Shown here: positions 33,278 to 42,101 of the stretch, one piece after another
How the letters are laid out: each line of letters opens with the position of its first letter
Numbering within the stretch: the stretch's first letter is position 1
From: Sulfuricurvum sp. MLSB
GTDB lineage: Bacteria > Campylobacterota > Campylobacteria > Campylobacterales > Sulfurimonadaceae
NCBI RefSeq assembly: GCF_000747095.1
Contig: NZ_JQGL01000013.1
Coordinates: 1 to 42,101 of the forward strand
Length of the DNA stretch: 42,101 bases
Reading direction: 5' to 3'
Notes under the pieces: generated by a model
The model's input: the letters and a program-made list of their open reading frames with translations, nothing else
Database searches by the model: none
Told to the model about the DNA's origin: nothing
Position numbers and translations under genes: made by a program

Positions 33278-33664
33278 TTAACGTACTGAACGGGTAAAAT
33301 TAAATACTTTTGTCAGTCCGAGAATATCCGTAATCAATAAAACAACAAAAATAAAGACGATCGCACCGATAATGCTTCCACCGTCTCCTCCTGCCGGTAG
33401 AGTATCAATCTTTGATGCGATTGTACTTGCTTCCTCATCGCTTAACGATGCAACTTTAAGTTCGATCATTTTAGGATCTACCCCCAACTTTTCAAACGCG
33501 TCGGCAACGTCATCGCGTGCAACAAATTGAGAAACTTTATCTTGTGAAGATACAGCGGAGGGCGCTCCTAATATCAATTCTGTAGAAGCTATTTGCCCCC
33601 ATGAAACTTGAGCAAACAGTGTAACGCTGAGTACCAACGATACAATTGGTTTTGAGATCTGCAT
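33278..33664 (-). CDS. PA2779-type small exported membrane protein
   Basis: A 128-residue protein: signal peptide (about 1-23), a short helical domain VARDDVADAFEKLGVDPKMIELKVASLSDEEASTIASKIDTLPAGG (about 48-93) that is the family mark, and a C-terminal membrane helix (about 97-115, GAIVFIFVVLLITDILGL). This matches PA2779, which is found next to PA2778. AAGGGG precedes the ATG. The helix-rich domain with a membrane tail suggests a partner or substrate of the peptidase, but no function is established. Confidence 0.85.
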   Translation of the reverse strand: MQISKPIVSLVLSVTLFAQVSWGQIASTELILGAPSAVSSQDKVSQFVARDDVADAFEKLGVDPKMIELKVASLSDEEASTIASKIDTLPAGGDGGSIIGAIVFIFVVLLITDILGLTKVFNFTRSVR

Positions 33665-33693
33665 GCGAACCCCTTTTATATCTTTTATCTATG

Positions 33694-33699
33694 ATTATA
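33694..33699 (-). promoter_or_regulatory. -10 box for the PA2779/PA2778-type pair
   Basis: The minus strand reads TTTTATAATC, a perfect -10 box 30 bases upstream of the ATG at 33664. Nearby TGTTAACA (33726-33733) is an 8-bp palindrome. Confidence 0.55.
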
Positions 33700-33756
33700 A
33701 AACGGCAGCATTGTAAATCGATTTATGTTAACACCTAGTTAATATATTTTATATTC

Positions 33757-34269
33757 TTATAACTCTGAAATAAACAGCTCTTTGGCGATCAGATAACCGA
33801 CCGGTATTCCCGCAGCCAATCCGACCAGATACGGAAGGATGTTCAAGACTCCGTTGTTTTCCAATGCGACAAATCCTAAAATTAAAAACGCATACGGTAT
33901 CAAACGGTATGCCGATACCCACGCCGAAGCGTTTTGCGTCGTATTTTTGACGATATTGGCGCGCTGACGGGCTTTTTCCTCTTTGATAAGGCGCTTGATA
34001 TCTTCTATCTCTTCGGCACGTTCTTCTTCATACAGATCGTACGGATCGTCCATCATGTCGATAATGTCTTTGTTGTCTTCGGGATCAACGTCAGCCGTGC
34101 GCCGCGCAATCATATTCCGGTACGAATACAGCGATCCCATAACGATCAGGGTGGTCGTTGTCATCGCGACGGCAAAGTTGGCATAGGCGGAAGCGGAATA
34201 AACTAGCATTACGACAGCCCCAAGCTGAGAAATGGTAAAAACCAGCAGAGGTTTTTTAATCCTCGTCAT
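33757..34269 (-). CDS. Unknown integral membrane protein next to hemL/AtpZ
   Basis: A 170-residue protein with two N-terminal membrane helices (about 6-24 and 27-48), a strongly charged central part (DPEDNKDIIDMMDDPYDLYEEERAEEIEDIKRLIKEEKARQRAN, about 63-106), and two C-terminal helices (about 120-138 and 143-163). The gene starts within the end of the AtpZ-like gene (14-base overlap; an ATG three bases earlier is an alternative). A membrane protein next to hemL is also found in Campylobacter (Cj0852c), but no function is known. Confidence 0.8.
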   Translation of the reverse strand: MTRIKKPLLVFTISQLGAVVMLVYSASAYANFAVAMTTTTLIVMGSLYSYRNMIARRTADVDPEDNKDIIDMMDDPYDLYEEERAEEIEDIKRLIKEEKARQRANIVKNTTQNASAWVSAYRLIPYAFLILGFVALENNGVLNILPYLVGLAAGIPVGYLIAKELFISEL

Positions 34270-34561
34270 CATCGTCATCGTTATCCTGCTGTTTTTTGCC
34301 CATGTTATAGCGTGGGTCTTTGGATAGTTTTTCAAATTCTTTGTATTGCTTGCTGTAGGCTTTATAGACGTTTAGAAACGCGGCACCGATCCCGATGACG
34401 ACACCTACCCATAGCAGCCAATCGATTCCGAACAGTTTTCTCAAGCCAAGTCCGATGGCAACCCCGATCAAAACGGCGACCACCATCGAAATGCCGAGAG
34501 AGAGGGTCTCTGCTCCTTCGATGATTGGTTTGAGCCTCGGTTTATGTTCTTCGGTATTCAT
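34256..34561 (-). CDS. AtpZ/AtpI family membrane protein
   Basis: A 101-residue protein with two membrane helices (about 20-42 and 48-67), including [40 protein letters not shown], the pattern of AtpZ/AtpI proteins that accompany F-type ATP synthases and have been linked to magnesium or calcium transport and assembly. The C-terminus ends in an acidic run (DNDDDDDED). Its ATGA overlaps the hemL stop. No atp genes are nearby. Confidence 0.85.
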   Translation of the reverse strand: MNTEEHKPRLKPIIEGAETLSLGISMVVAVLIGVAIGLGLRKLFGIDWLLWVGVVIGIGAAFLNVYKAYSKQYKEFEKLSKDPRYNMGKKQQDNDDDDDED

Positions 34562-35844
34562 TTGATATCTCCAAAGATTTTGTCCGCTGCGGCAATCGTC
34601 TCTTCGATCATCTGATCCGTGATCGCCGTCGCGATAAATCCCGTCTCAAACTGCGAACACGCAAAATAAAACCCGTTGTCCAGCATGGCTGCGTGGAAAC
34701 GGGCAAAACGTGCCGTATCGCTTTTGAGTGCGTCGGCAAAATTACTGACATGCGCATCATTGAAGAAAAATCCGAACATCGAACCGCGTACATCGGTTTG
34801 AAGCGAAATGTTATGTTTGGCTGCCGCGTCGGCAAATCCGTTCATAAGACGTTTGGCCCGTTCTTCAAGAACGTTGAACACGCGTGCATTGGCTTTAAGC
34901 TTACGGATCGATGCCAATCCGGCCGCCATGGCAACCGGGTTTCCGCTCAGCGTTCCGGCTTGATACACGCCTCCTTCCGGTGAAAGATGCGCCATGATAT
35001 CGCGGCGCCCGCCGAATGCACCTACCGGCATTCCCCCGCCGATCACTTTGCCCAACGTCACAAGATCCGGTTTGGTTCCGGTAATGCTTTCCGCACCGTG
35101 CAGACATGCGCGAAAACCGCTCATGACTTCATCGAAGATCAGCAATGCCCCGTGTTCGTCACAGAGTGTTCTAAGCTGTGCGAGGAAATCTTTGGTCGCA
35201 GGAACCAATCCCATATTCCCGGCAACGGGTTCTATGATAACGCACGCGATGCCGGGGCTATCGGCAAAGCATTGACGTACACTCTCAATGTTATTGTATT
35301 CAGCGAGCAACGTATGCTTGGTAAAATCAGCCGGAACACCCGGGGAACTCGGCATTCCGAACGTCACAGCGCCTGATCCCGCTTGAACGAGCAAAGCATC
35401 ACTGTGTCCGTGATAACATCCGGTAAATTTGACGATGTCATCGCGCCCGGTGAAACCGCGAGCCAAACGGATCGCGCTCATGACCGCTTCCGTTCCGCTG
35501 CTCACAAATCGAACTTTTTCAATCGAATCGTAAATAGAAATGATCAGTTCGGCAAGTTCGCTCTCTGCTTCGGTAGGCGCCCCAAAGCTCAGGCCGTGCT
35601 TGACCGCTTCGATAACGGCATTTTCGATACTTTCATCCCGATGCCCGAAAATCAGCGGTCCCCAACTCTGGACATAATCGACGTAGCGGTTGTTATCCAC
35701 ATCGATCAGATACGCCCCTTCCCCGCTCTGAATAAAACGGGGGATGCCACCGACGCTTTTAAAAGCGCGAACCGGGGAATTGACACCCCCTGGGATCAGG
35801 TTTTGGGCTTTTTCAAAAGCATTCTGGGAATGTTCAATGTTCAT
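34558..35844 (-). CDS. hemL: Glutamate-1-semialdehyde 2,1-aminomutase
   Basis: A 428-residue PLP enzyme that makes 5-aminolevulinate from glutamate-1-semialdehyde in tetrapyrrole synthesis. It has [20 protein letters not shown] at the N-terminus, [50 protein letters not shown], and the PLP-binding lysine in [20 protein letters not shown]. The start at 35844 has AGGAC upstream and gives the usual length; a longer frame from 35943 runs across the promoter. It leads a three-gene unit with two membrane proteins. Confidence 0.97.
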   Translation of the reverse strand: MNIEHSQNAFEKAQNLIPGGVNSPVRAFKSVGGIPRFIQSGEGAYLIDVDNNRYVDYVQSWGPLIFGHRDESIENAVIEAVKHGLSFGAPTEAESELAELIISIYDSIEKVRFVSSGTEAVMSAIRLARGFTGRDDIVKFTGCYHGHSDALLVQAGSGAVTFGMPSSPGVPADFTKHTLLAEYNNIESVRQCFADSPGIACVIIEPVAGNMGLVPATKDFLAQLRTLCDEHGALLIFDEVMSGFRACLHGAESITGTKPDLVTLGKVIGGGMPVGAFGGRRDIMAHLSPEGGVYQAGTLSGNPVAMAAGLASIRKLKANARVFNVLEERAKRLMNGFADAAAKHNISLQTDVRGSMFGFFFNDAHVSNFADALKSDTARFARFHAAMLDNGFYFACSQFETGFIATAITDQMIEETIAAADKIFGDIK

Positions 35845-35874
35845 TCGTTGTCCTGTCGAAATAATCTTTTCGCC

Positions 35875-35880
35875 ATTATA
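35875..35880 (-). promoter_or_regulatory. -10 box for hemL
   Basis: The minus strand reads AGATATAATGG, a perfect TATAAT 31 bases upstream of the hemL ATG. Confidence 0.55.
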
Positions 35881-35916
35881 TCTAAGAATAGGTTGTCCAA
35901 ACGAAGGCGAATGCGA

Positions 35917-35922
35917 TAAAAT
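35917..35922 (+). promoter_or_regulatory. -10 box for tgt
   Basis: TAAAAT lies 24 bases before the tgt ATG, within the 101-base region shared with hemL. Confidence 0.45.
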
Positions 35923-35924
35923 AA

Positions 35925-37838
<1,914 letters not shown>

Positions 37839-37851
<13 letters not shown>

Positions 37852-38768
37852 AAACAATCGCCGTCAGTGTCGGCGATCTAAACGGCATCGGCTTTGAAAT
37901 CATCCTGAAAGCACATCCTCAGATCACACAGATATGTCGTCCTGTTTACTGCATCAGTCGTACTATGGCGGAACGTGCCGCCGCATTACTTGGATTGAAT
38001 CTTCCCGATGATTTTGAATGCCATGACGTTTCCGGCGATTTTACGATTCGTCCGGGCATGGTCGACGCTGATAGCGGCCGATACAGCTACCAATCGTTTG
38101 TCGCCGCTGTCGGCCTTGCCAAAGTCGGCAAGGCCGATGCAATTACGACTTTGCCGATCCACAAAGAGGCCTGGATGATTGCCGGAATCGGATATAAAGG
38201 TCACACGGACGCCCTGCGCGATTTTTTCAATCACGACGCAATCATGATGCTCGGCTGTGAACGTCTCTACGTCGCTTTGTTTACCGAGCATATCCCTCTG
38301 CATGACGTCGCATCCAACATTCAAGTCGATAAACTGGTCTCGTTTTTGATGCGGTTTTATCAAAGCACGAAAGCAGATTCTGTCGCCGTGCTCGGGCTGA
38401 ACCCCCATGCGGGAGACCACGGAGTACTCGGTAACGAAGAACGGGAAATCGAAGCAGCCATCGATATCGCCAACGCCAATATCGGCCAAACCGTCTACTA
38501 CGGCCCCGTCGTTCCCGATATCGCATTTACTCCGCGTTTTCGGGAGCAATGCCGCTATATCGTCGCCATGTACCATGATCAGGGGCTTGGACCGCTCAAA
38601 GCCCTTTATTTCGATGAAAGCATTAATGTTTCACTGGGCTTGCCTATTATTCGTACCTCCGTCGATCACGGTACGGCGTTTGACATCGCATATCAAGGCA
38701 AAGCATCAAGCATCAGCTATCTCAACGCGATTAATGCCGCACTCGTTTTGGCTGCACATGAAGGATAA
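37839..38768 (+). CDS. pdxA: 4-hydroxythreonine-4-phosphate dehydrogenase
   Basis: A 309-residue NAD-dependent oxidative decarboxylase acting just before PdxJ in the DXP-dependent B6 pathway. It starts KTIAVSVGDLNGIGFEIILKA and has GYKGHTDALRDFF (metal ligand), LGLNPHAGDHGVLGNEE, VAMYHDQGLGPLKAL and IIRTSVDHGTAFDIAYQGKAS. Family members usually read GDxxGIGPE; here the proline is replaced by Phe (GIGFE), as in other epsilonproteobacterial PdxA. Confidence 0.96.
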
Positions 38769-38771
38769 AGC

Positions 38772-40262
38772 ATGAATCACAGGATTGTCGCCGACATCAC
38801 CGCCTTATTGGATACGATGCTGCCGCGCGACCTATATGCGCACGATTTTACCGACGAACATTACCGGCAGCTTCTCAAAAAGCTTTCGCTTGACCATAGC
38901 GAAGAGCTCTTCAACGACAAAAAATCGGCAATCCGAAGAGGCATTATCGAGCATTTTGCACGTACGTTCCAACAAATCGACATTGAACTGACCATGCACA
39001 CGTTTATCCTGAAAAAACAGTATGCCGATCCGTCTTTGCCCGAATCGTTCGATCGGATGGTACACCGCAGCAACTTGGCTATCATCGACATTTTTCGACG
39101 CAAGTCGGAGTTTCTGCCGGTTCCTTACCTTCTGTCCGTTCCCGAAGAGATTCGAACCAACATAATGCAGGGGTTCACGGACATGAACGTCCCGATCGAC
39201 ACCGCACGATCCGTTATCCGCCAGCAGTTCAGCACCGTCTTCGATCTGTATGAACGGGATATCCTGTTCTTTTTGCGCGGACGGATATCTATCCGCTATT
39301 TTACGCCGCCGAAAAAATTGGCCGAGGGCGAAGACAAACGATTCGCGGGGGAATCGGTCGAAGAGATGGAAGCGCTGTATCAAACCTATTTTCCGAAGGG
39401 TGCGTGGGAAGATATCGAGTCTATTTTAGACGAGGTAATCTCCGAAAAACTCAATTTTTCGATTATCGACAATGCAACCTTTACACGGACTTTTATTCCG
39501 GTATTCCGCTCTATGATCGAAATATTGCTCCTTGAAGTCGTTGCTCCGGAACATCGGGGTAAAATCGAAGGCTTTACCGGATTTGTTTTACGTCAGCATT
39601 TTCACCCGATTTTGCTCCATACGGCCAAAATACTGCTGGAACATGTCGAAAACAGAGACAAAAACGCCGAACATTTTATCAAATACTTCTCTGAAGAGGT
39701 CGTTATCGATGCGGCCGGAAAAAAGATCCAAAAATACGCAATCATCGACAGTAAACAGCAGCGCTGGAATTACACGTCGATTCTCTCCATCATGATGCAA
39801 TACAAGCAGGCCAAACTGAAAGTAGCCGCCCAAAAAGAAGCGATCAATGCCGCACAGGAACGCATCAACGAATGCGAAGCGGAAATCACCGTCGAACGAA
39901 ACGCCCGCTATGCGATCATGGACCGAATTGCCGAACTGGAATCGATTATTGCCGACAGCGATACACGCATCATGTATCTGAAAAAAAAGCTGACGTCCGA
40001 AGATACCATGACGCTCAAATCAGACATTGCGCGTCTCAACACCCAACAGCAAGACTTTCAGAAACGAAAAAAGAACGAGAATACCCAGCTGGAACTGGCC
40101 AATGGAAAAATTTCGAATAAAACCAATGAGCTGACACGGCGGCAAAAAAAACTGGCCGATGAGAAAAAATCGCTTCAAGCGATTCTGGAACAAACCGCCA
40201 CGCTCAGAGAAACATACGAAATGCTGACCGAGGCCCTTTCTCTCGTCCTGGCCAAACGCTGA
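38772..40262 (+). CDS. Unknown large protein with C-terminal coiled coil
   Basis: A 496-residue soluble protein starting three bases after the pdxA stop. Residues about 1-340 are mainly helical, with no motif I recognise. Residues about 350-490 are a long coiled coil (KAQKEAINAAQERINECEAEITVERN, then TLKSDIARLNTQQQDFQKRKKNENTQLELANGKISNKTNELTRRQKKLADEKKSLQAILEQ). There is no signal peptide or membrane segment. No role in vitamin B6 synthesis is implied beyond co-transcription. It could be a scaffold or cytoskeletal-type protein. Confidence 0.85.
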   Translation: MNHRIVADITALLDTMLPRDLYAHDFTDEHYRQLLKKLSLDHSEELFNDKKSAIRRGIIEHFARTFQQIDIELTMHTFILKKQYADPSLPESFDRMVHRSNLAIIDIFRRKSEFLPVPYLLSVPEEIRTNIMQGFTDMNVPIDTARSVIRQQFSTVFDLYERDILFFLRGRISIRYFTPPKKLAEGEDKRFAGESVEEMEALYQTYFPKGAWEDIESILDEVISEKLNFSIIDNATFTRTFIPVFRSMIEILLLEVVAPEHRGKIEGFTGFVLRQHFHPILLHTAKILLEHVENRDKNAEHFIKYFSEEVVIDAAGKKIQKYAIIDSKQQRWNYTSILSIMMQYKQAKLKVAAQKEAINAAQERINECEAEITVERNARYAIMDRIAELESIIADSDTRIMYLKKKLTSEDTMTLKSDIARLNTQQQDFQKRKKNENTQLELANGKISNKTNELTRRQKKLADEKKSLQAILEQTATLRETYEMLTEALSLVLAKR

Positions 40263-40267
40263 TAACG

Positions 40268-41359
40268 TCACGAGAGACGGTTTCGATAATCCTCATACCC
40301 GAATTCATGCACGATGTTCAGTTTGTCGTCTTTGGTCCAGATCGCTAATGACGGCAGCTTTATCCCGTTGAAAGTCGTATTTTTAACAAATGTATAGTGT
40401 ATCTGATCTTCGAAGATGATTTTGTCTCCGACTTTGAGCGGTTCGTCGAACGAATAATCGCCCATAATGTCCCCGGCCAGACAGGTGTTTCCGCCCAGAC
40501 GGTACGTGTAGGCTTTCTCTCCCGCTTCGCCGGCACCTCGAATCGCCGCACGGTATGGCATCGCAAGGGTGTCGGGCATATGCGCTTCCGCAGACGTATC
40601 CAAGATCGCGATATCCATGCCGTTGTGAACGATGTCGAGCACCGATGCGACGAGCGGCCCCGTCTGCCATCCGACCGCTTCTCCGGGCTCGAGATAAACG
40701 GTGATGCCGTTGTGGCGGGCTTTGAACGCACGGATCACCTCAATAAGACGTTCGACGTCATAATCGGCGCGGGTAATGTGGTGTCCGCCGCCGAAATTGA
40801 CGTATTTAAGCCCGTCAATATAGCGGCCGAATTTTTCCTCAAATGCCTGCAACACCCCTTCGAGAGCATCGACGTTTTGTTCGCACAACGCATGGAAATT
40901 AAGGCCGTCAAGACGAGGCACGATGCTCTCGTCAAAATTGGCCGAAGTGGTTCCAAGACGGCTGTAAACGCCGCAAGGATTGTACAAATCGACCGGTGAC
41001 GAAGAGTATTCGGGATTGACGCGAAGTGAAACGGAAATATTCGGATTGACGGCTTTGACACGGTCGTAATAACGGTGAAACTGCGCCGGAGAATTGAACA
41101 CAATGTCGTCGCTGATACGAGCGATTTCGTCGATGTCTTCATCTTTGAATGCGGGCGAATACGTGTGCACCTCTTTGTTCATCTTTTCACGTGCCAATTT
41201 TGCCTCGTGCAGGCCGCTTGCGAACCCTTTTAGGGCGAGGATGATTTTCGCTCCGGTCTCGCGCTGTACGCGATCCAGCGTCAAGAGGTTCTGTTCCAAA
41301 AGCTCCTCTTCGCAGATATAGCAAGGAGTATGAGGGAGTTGGGAAAAATCGATCGCCAT
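40268..41359 (-). CDS. nspC: Carboxynorspermidine decarboxylase
   Basis: A 363-residue PLP-dependent decarboxylase of the alanine racemase-fold family, which makes norspermidine or spermidine from the carboxy form. It has TPCYICEEELLEQNLLTLDRV, the PLP lysine in ILALKGFA, VSLRVNPEYSS, LDGLNFHALCEQN, YVNFGGGHHIT and YLEPGEAVGW. ATG 41359 with AAGGAT upstream is preferred over 41395. In this class the spermidine route through carboxyspermidine is common. The gene ends 5 bases from the convergent coiled-coil gene. Confidence 0.96.
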   Translation of the reverse strand: MAIDFSQLPHTPCYICEEELLEQNLLTLDRVQRETGAKIILALKGFASGLHEAKLAREKMNKEVHTYSPAFKDEDIDEIARISDDIVFNSPAQFHRYYDRVKAVNPNISVSLRVNPEYSSSPVDLYNPCGVYSRLGTTSANFDESIVPRLDGLNFHALCEQNVDALEGVLQAFEEKFGRYIDGLKYVNFGGGHHITRADYDVERLIEVIRAFKARHNGITVYLEPGEAVGWQTGPLVASVLDIVHNGMDIAILDTSAEAHMPDTLAMPYRAAIRGAGEAGEKAYTYRLGGNTCLAGDIMGDYSFDEPLKVGDKIIFEDQIHYTFVKNTTFNGIKLPSLAIWTKDDKLNIVHEFGYEDYRNRLS

Positions 41360-41385
41360 CGCTGAATCCTTAAAAAAAGTCTCGA

Positions 41386-41391
41386 ATTGTA
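41386..41391 (-). promoter_or_regulatory. -10 box for nspC
   Basis: The minus strand reads TATGCTACAAT, an extended -10 element 27 bases upstream of the ATG at 41359. Confidence 0.55.
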
Positions 41392-41487
41392 GCATACCGA
41401 CAGCCCTATCGTTCTCTTTTACTCCGCCGAATCGTCCTTAAAACGGTGCCAAAATAAAATCCGTGCAGCGATATCGCCAAAATGATG

Positions 41488-41493
41488 TACAAT
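41488..41493 (+). promoter_or_regulatory. -10 box for the AMMECR1-like gene
   Basis: TACAAT lies 35 bases before the ATG at 41528, ahead of a perfect AGGAGG ribosome site at 41518-41523. Confidence 0.4.
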
Positions 41494-41527
41494 CTAATAT
41501 TCGGATTGATTATATCAGGAGGTTCGC

Positions 41528-42079
41528 ATGAGTTCCTCGGTCTACGTACACATCGCCCGCAGTGCTATACAGGCACGTTTGGATGGCGGGCATGTTGATA
41601 AAAATGCCTTTTCTCCCTTATCCCCCGCTCTATCACAGCCGGGTGCCAGTTTCGTTACACTCAATCTTCACGGACGTTTACGCGGTTGCATCGGATCTTT
41701 GATAGCCCACAGGCCGCTCATCGATGACCTGATAGCCAATGCCGAAGCGGCGGCATTTCGCGATCCCCGCTTTTCTCCGCTTTCAGAGAGCGAATTTGAA
41801 GAAGTTCGCATCGAAGTGTCGCTTCTGACTCCTCCGCAGAATGTTTCGTATCGTGATTCTGATGATCTAAAAAGAATAGTCCGCCCGAAAATTGACGGGG
41901 TTATCATCCGATACGGCAGCATGCAGGCGACTTTTTTGCCGCAGGTGTGGGAGGAGCTAAGTGATTTTGAAAGTTTTTTCTCCCATCTGGGAACCAAGGC
42001 CGGCATCGGAAGCGATCCGCTTTCGCACCATCCCGAAGTCTATCTCTATCAGGTCGAAAAATTCGGTGAGGAGGGATAA
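41528..42079 (+). CDS. AMMECR1 domain protein (AmmeMemoRadiSam system protein A)
   Basis: A 183-residue protein with the AMMECR1 signature: FVTLNLHGRLRGCIGSL at about 43-59, then AAAFRDPRFSPLSESEFEEVRIEVSLLTPP, and GMQATFLPQVWEEL-like block near 138-150. In bacteria this domain is found with a Memo-like protein and a radical SAM enzyme in a conserved module of unknown biochemistry. AGGAGG lies just before the ATG. Its stop is followed at once by the ATG of the next gene, which runs off the window. Confidence 0.92.
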   Translation: MSSSVYVHIARSAIQARLDGGHVDKNAFSPLSPALSQPGASFVTLNLHGRLRGCIGSLIAHRPLIDDLIANAEAAAFRDPRFSPLSESEFEEVRIEVSLLTPPQNVSYRDSDDLKRIVRPKIDGVIIRYGSMQATFLPQVWEELSDFESFFSHLGTKAGIGSDPLSHHPEVYLYQVEKFGEEG

Positions 42080-42101
42080 ATGGAATATTTTATCACCAAA
42101 G
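42080..42101 (+). CDS. Start of the next gene, probably the AmmeMemoRadiSam radical SAM enzyme
   Basis: Only seven codons (MEYFITK) are present. The ATG follows the AMMECR1-like stop directly (TAAATG) with GAGGAGG upstream. The identification comes from the usual order of this module, not from the sequence itself. Confidence 0.35.

Overview
The window reads as chromosomal DNA of a Campylobacterota (epsilonproteobacterial) bacterium, most like the free-living, nitrogen-fixing Sulfuricurvum/Sulfurimonas group. Clues are the long DapD type typical of the class, a CiaD-like protein, NspC, an AspRS with a TTG start, a hemL-AtpZ gene pair, short tightly packed and often overlapping genes, and promoters that are mostly a lone TATAAT-like -10 box. 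No rRNA, tRNA, CRISPR array, insertion sequence or prophage was seen. No gene-free stretch exceeds about 170 bases. The genus is an inference from gene content.

Region 1 (1-1515) has a divergent efflux pair: the start of an HlyD-like adaptor (minus) and a TolC-like outer-membrane protein (plus). Region 2 (1560-12567) is a nitrogen-fixation accessory block. NifA (plus) faces a minus-strand chain of Tpx-like peroxiredoxin, SagB/nitroreductase-like protein, alanine dehydrogenase, NifQ-like protein and a small winged-helix protein. A CBS-GGDEF diguanylate cyclase follows. Then comes a minus-strand chain nifU, aldo/keto reductase, FrdA-like flavoprotein, nifT, facing a divergent PII-like gene. The nitrogenase structural genes are outside the window.

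Region 3 (12676-18613) is plus-strand housekeeping: NfeD protease plus slipin, aspS with two consecutive adenylate-kinase-like genes, and a MoaB/CinA-like molybdopterin-binding protein. Region 4 (18691-24446) holds a 46-residue membrane protein, HtpX, an ankyrin protein, dapD, a miniature flagellar rod-like protein, an NlpC/P60 lipoprotein, and an S24 (CI/LexA-like) repressor divergent from a 27-codon ORF. Region 5 (24273-27924) is a seven-gene minus-strand chain leuD-leuB-TPR-CiaD-like-purU-trmL-small membrane protein. Region 6 has the flagellar genes flgG and a flgF-like gene behind a near-consensus sigma-54 promoter.

Region 7 (29785-37851) has rpoD and a coupled unknown, the PA2778/PA2779-type pair, and hemL with two membrane-protein genes, divergent from tgt-pdxJ-pdxA. 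Region 8 (38772-end) has an unknown coiled-coil protein, nspC, and the start of an AMMECR1/radical-SAM pair.

The most interesting signals are: a NifA whose GAFTGA motif reads GAFTDA; a redox pair inserted between nifU and nifT; a PII-like protein with a shortened T-loop; a compact repressor/micro-ORF locus; and several intact small genes that are easy to miss.
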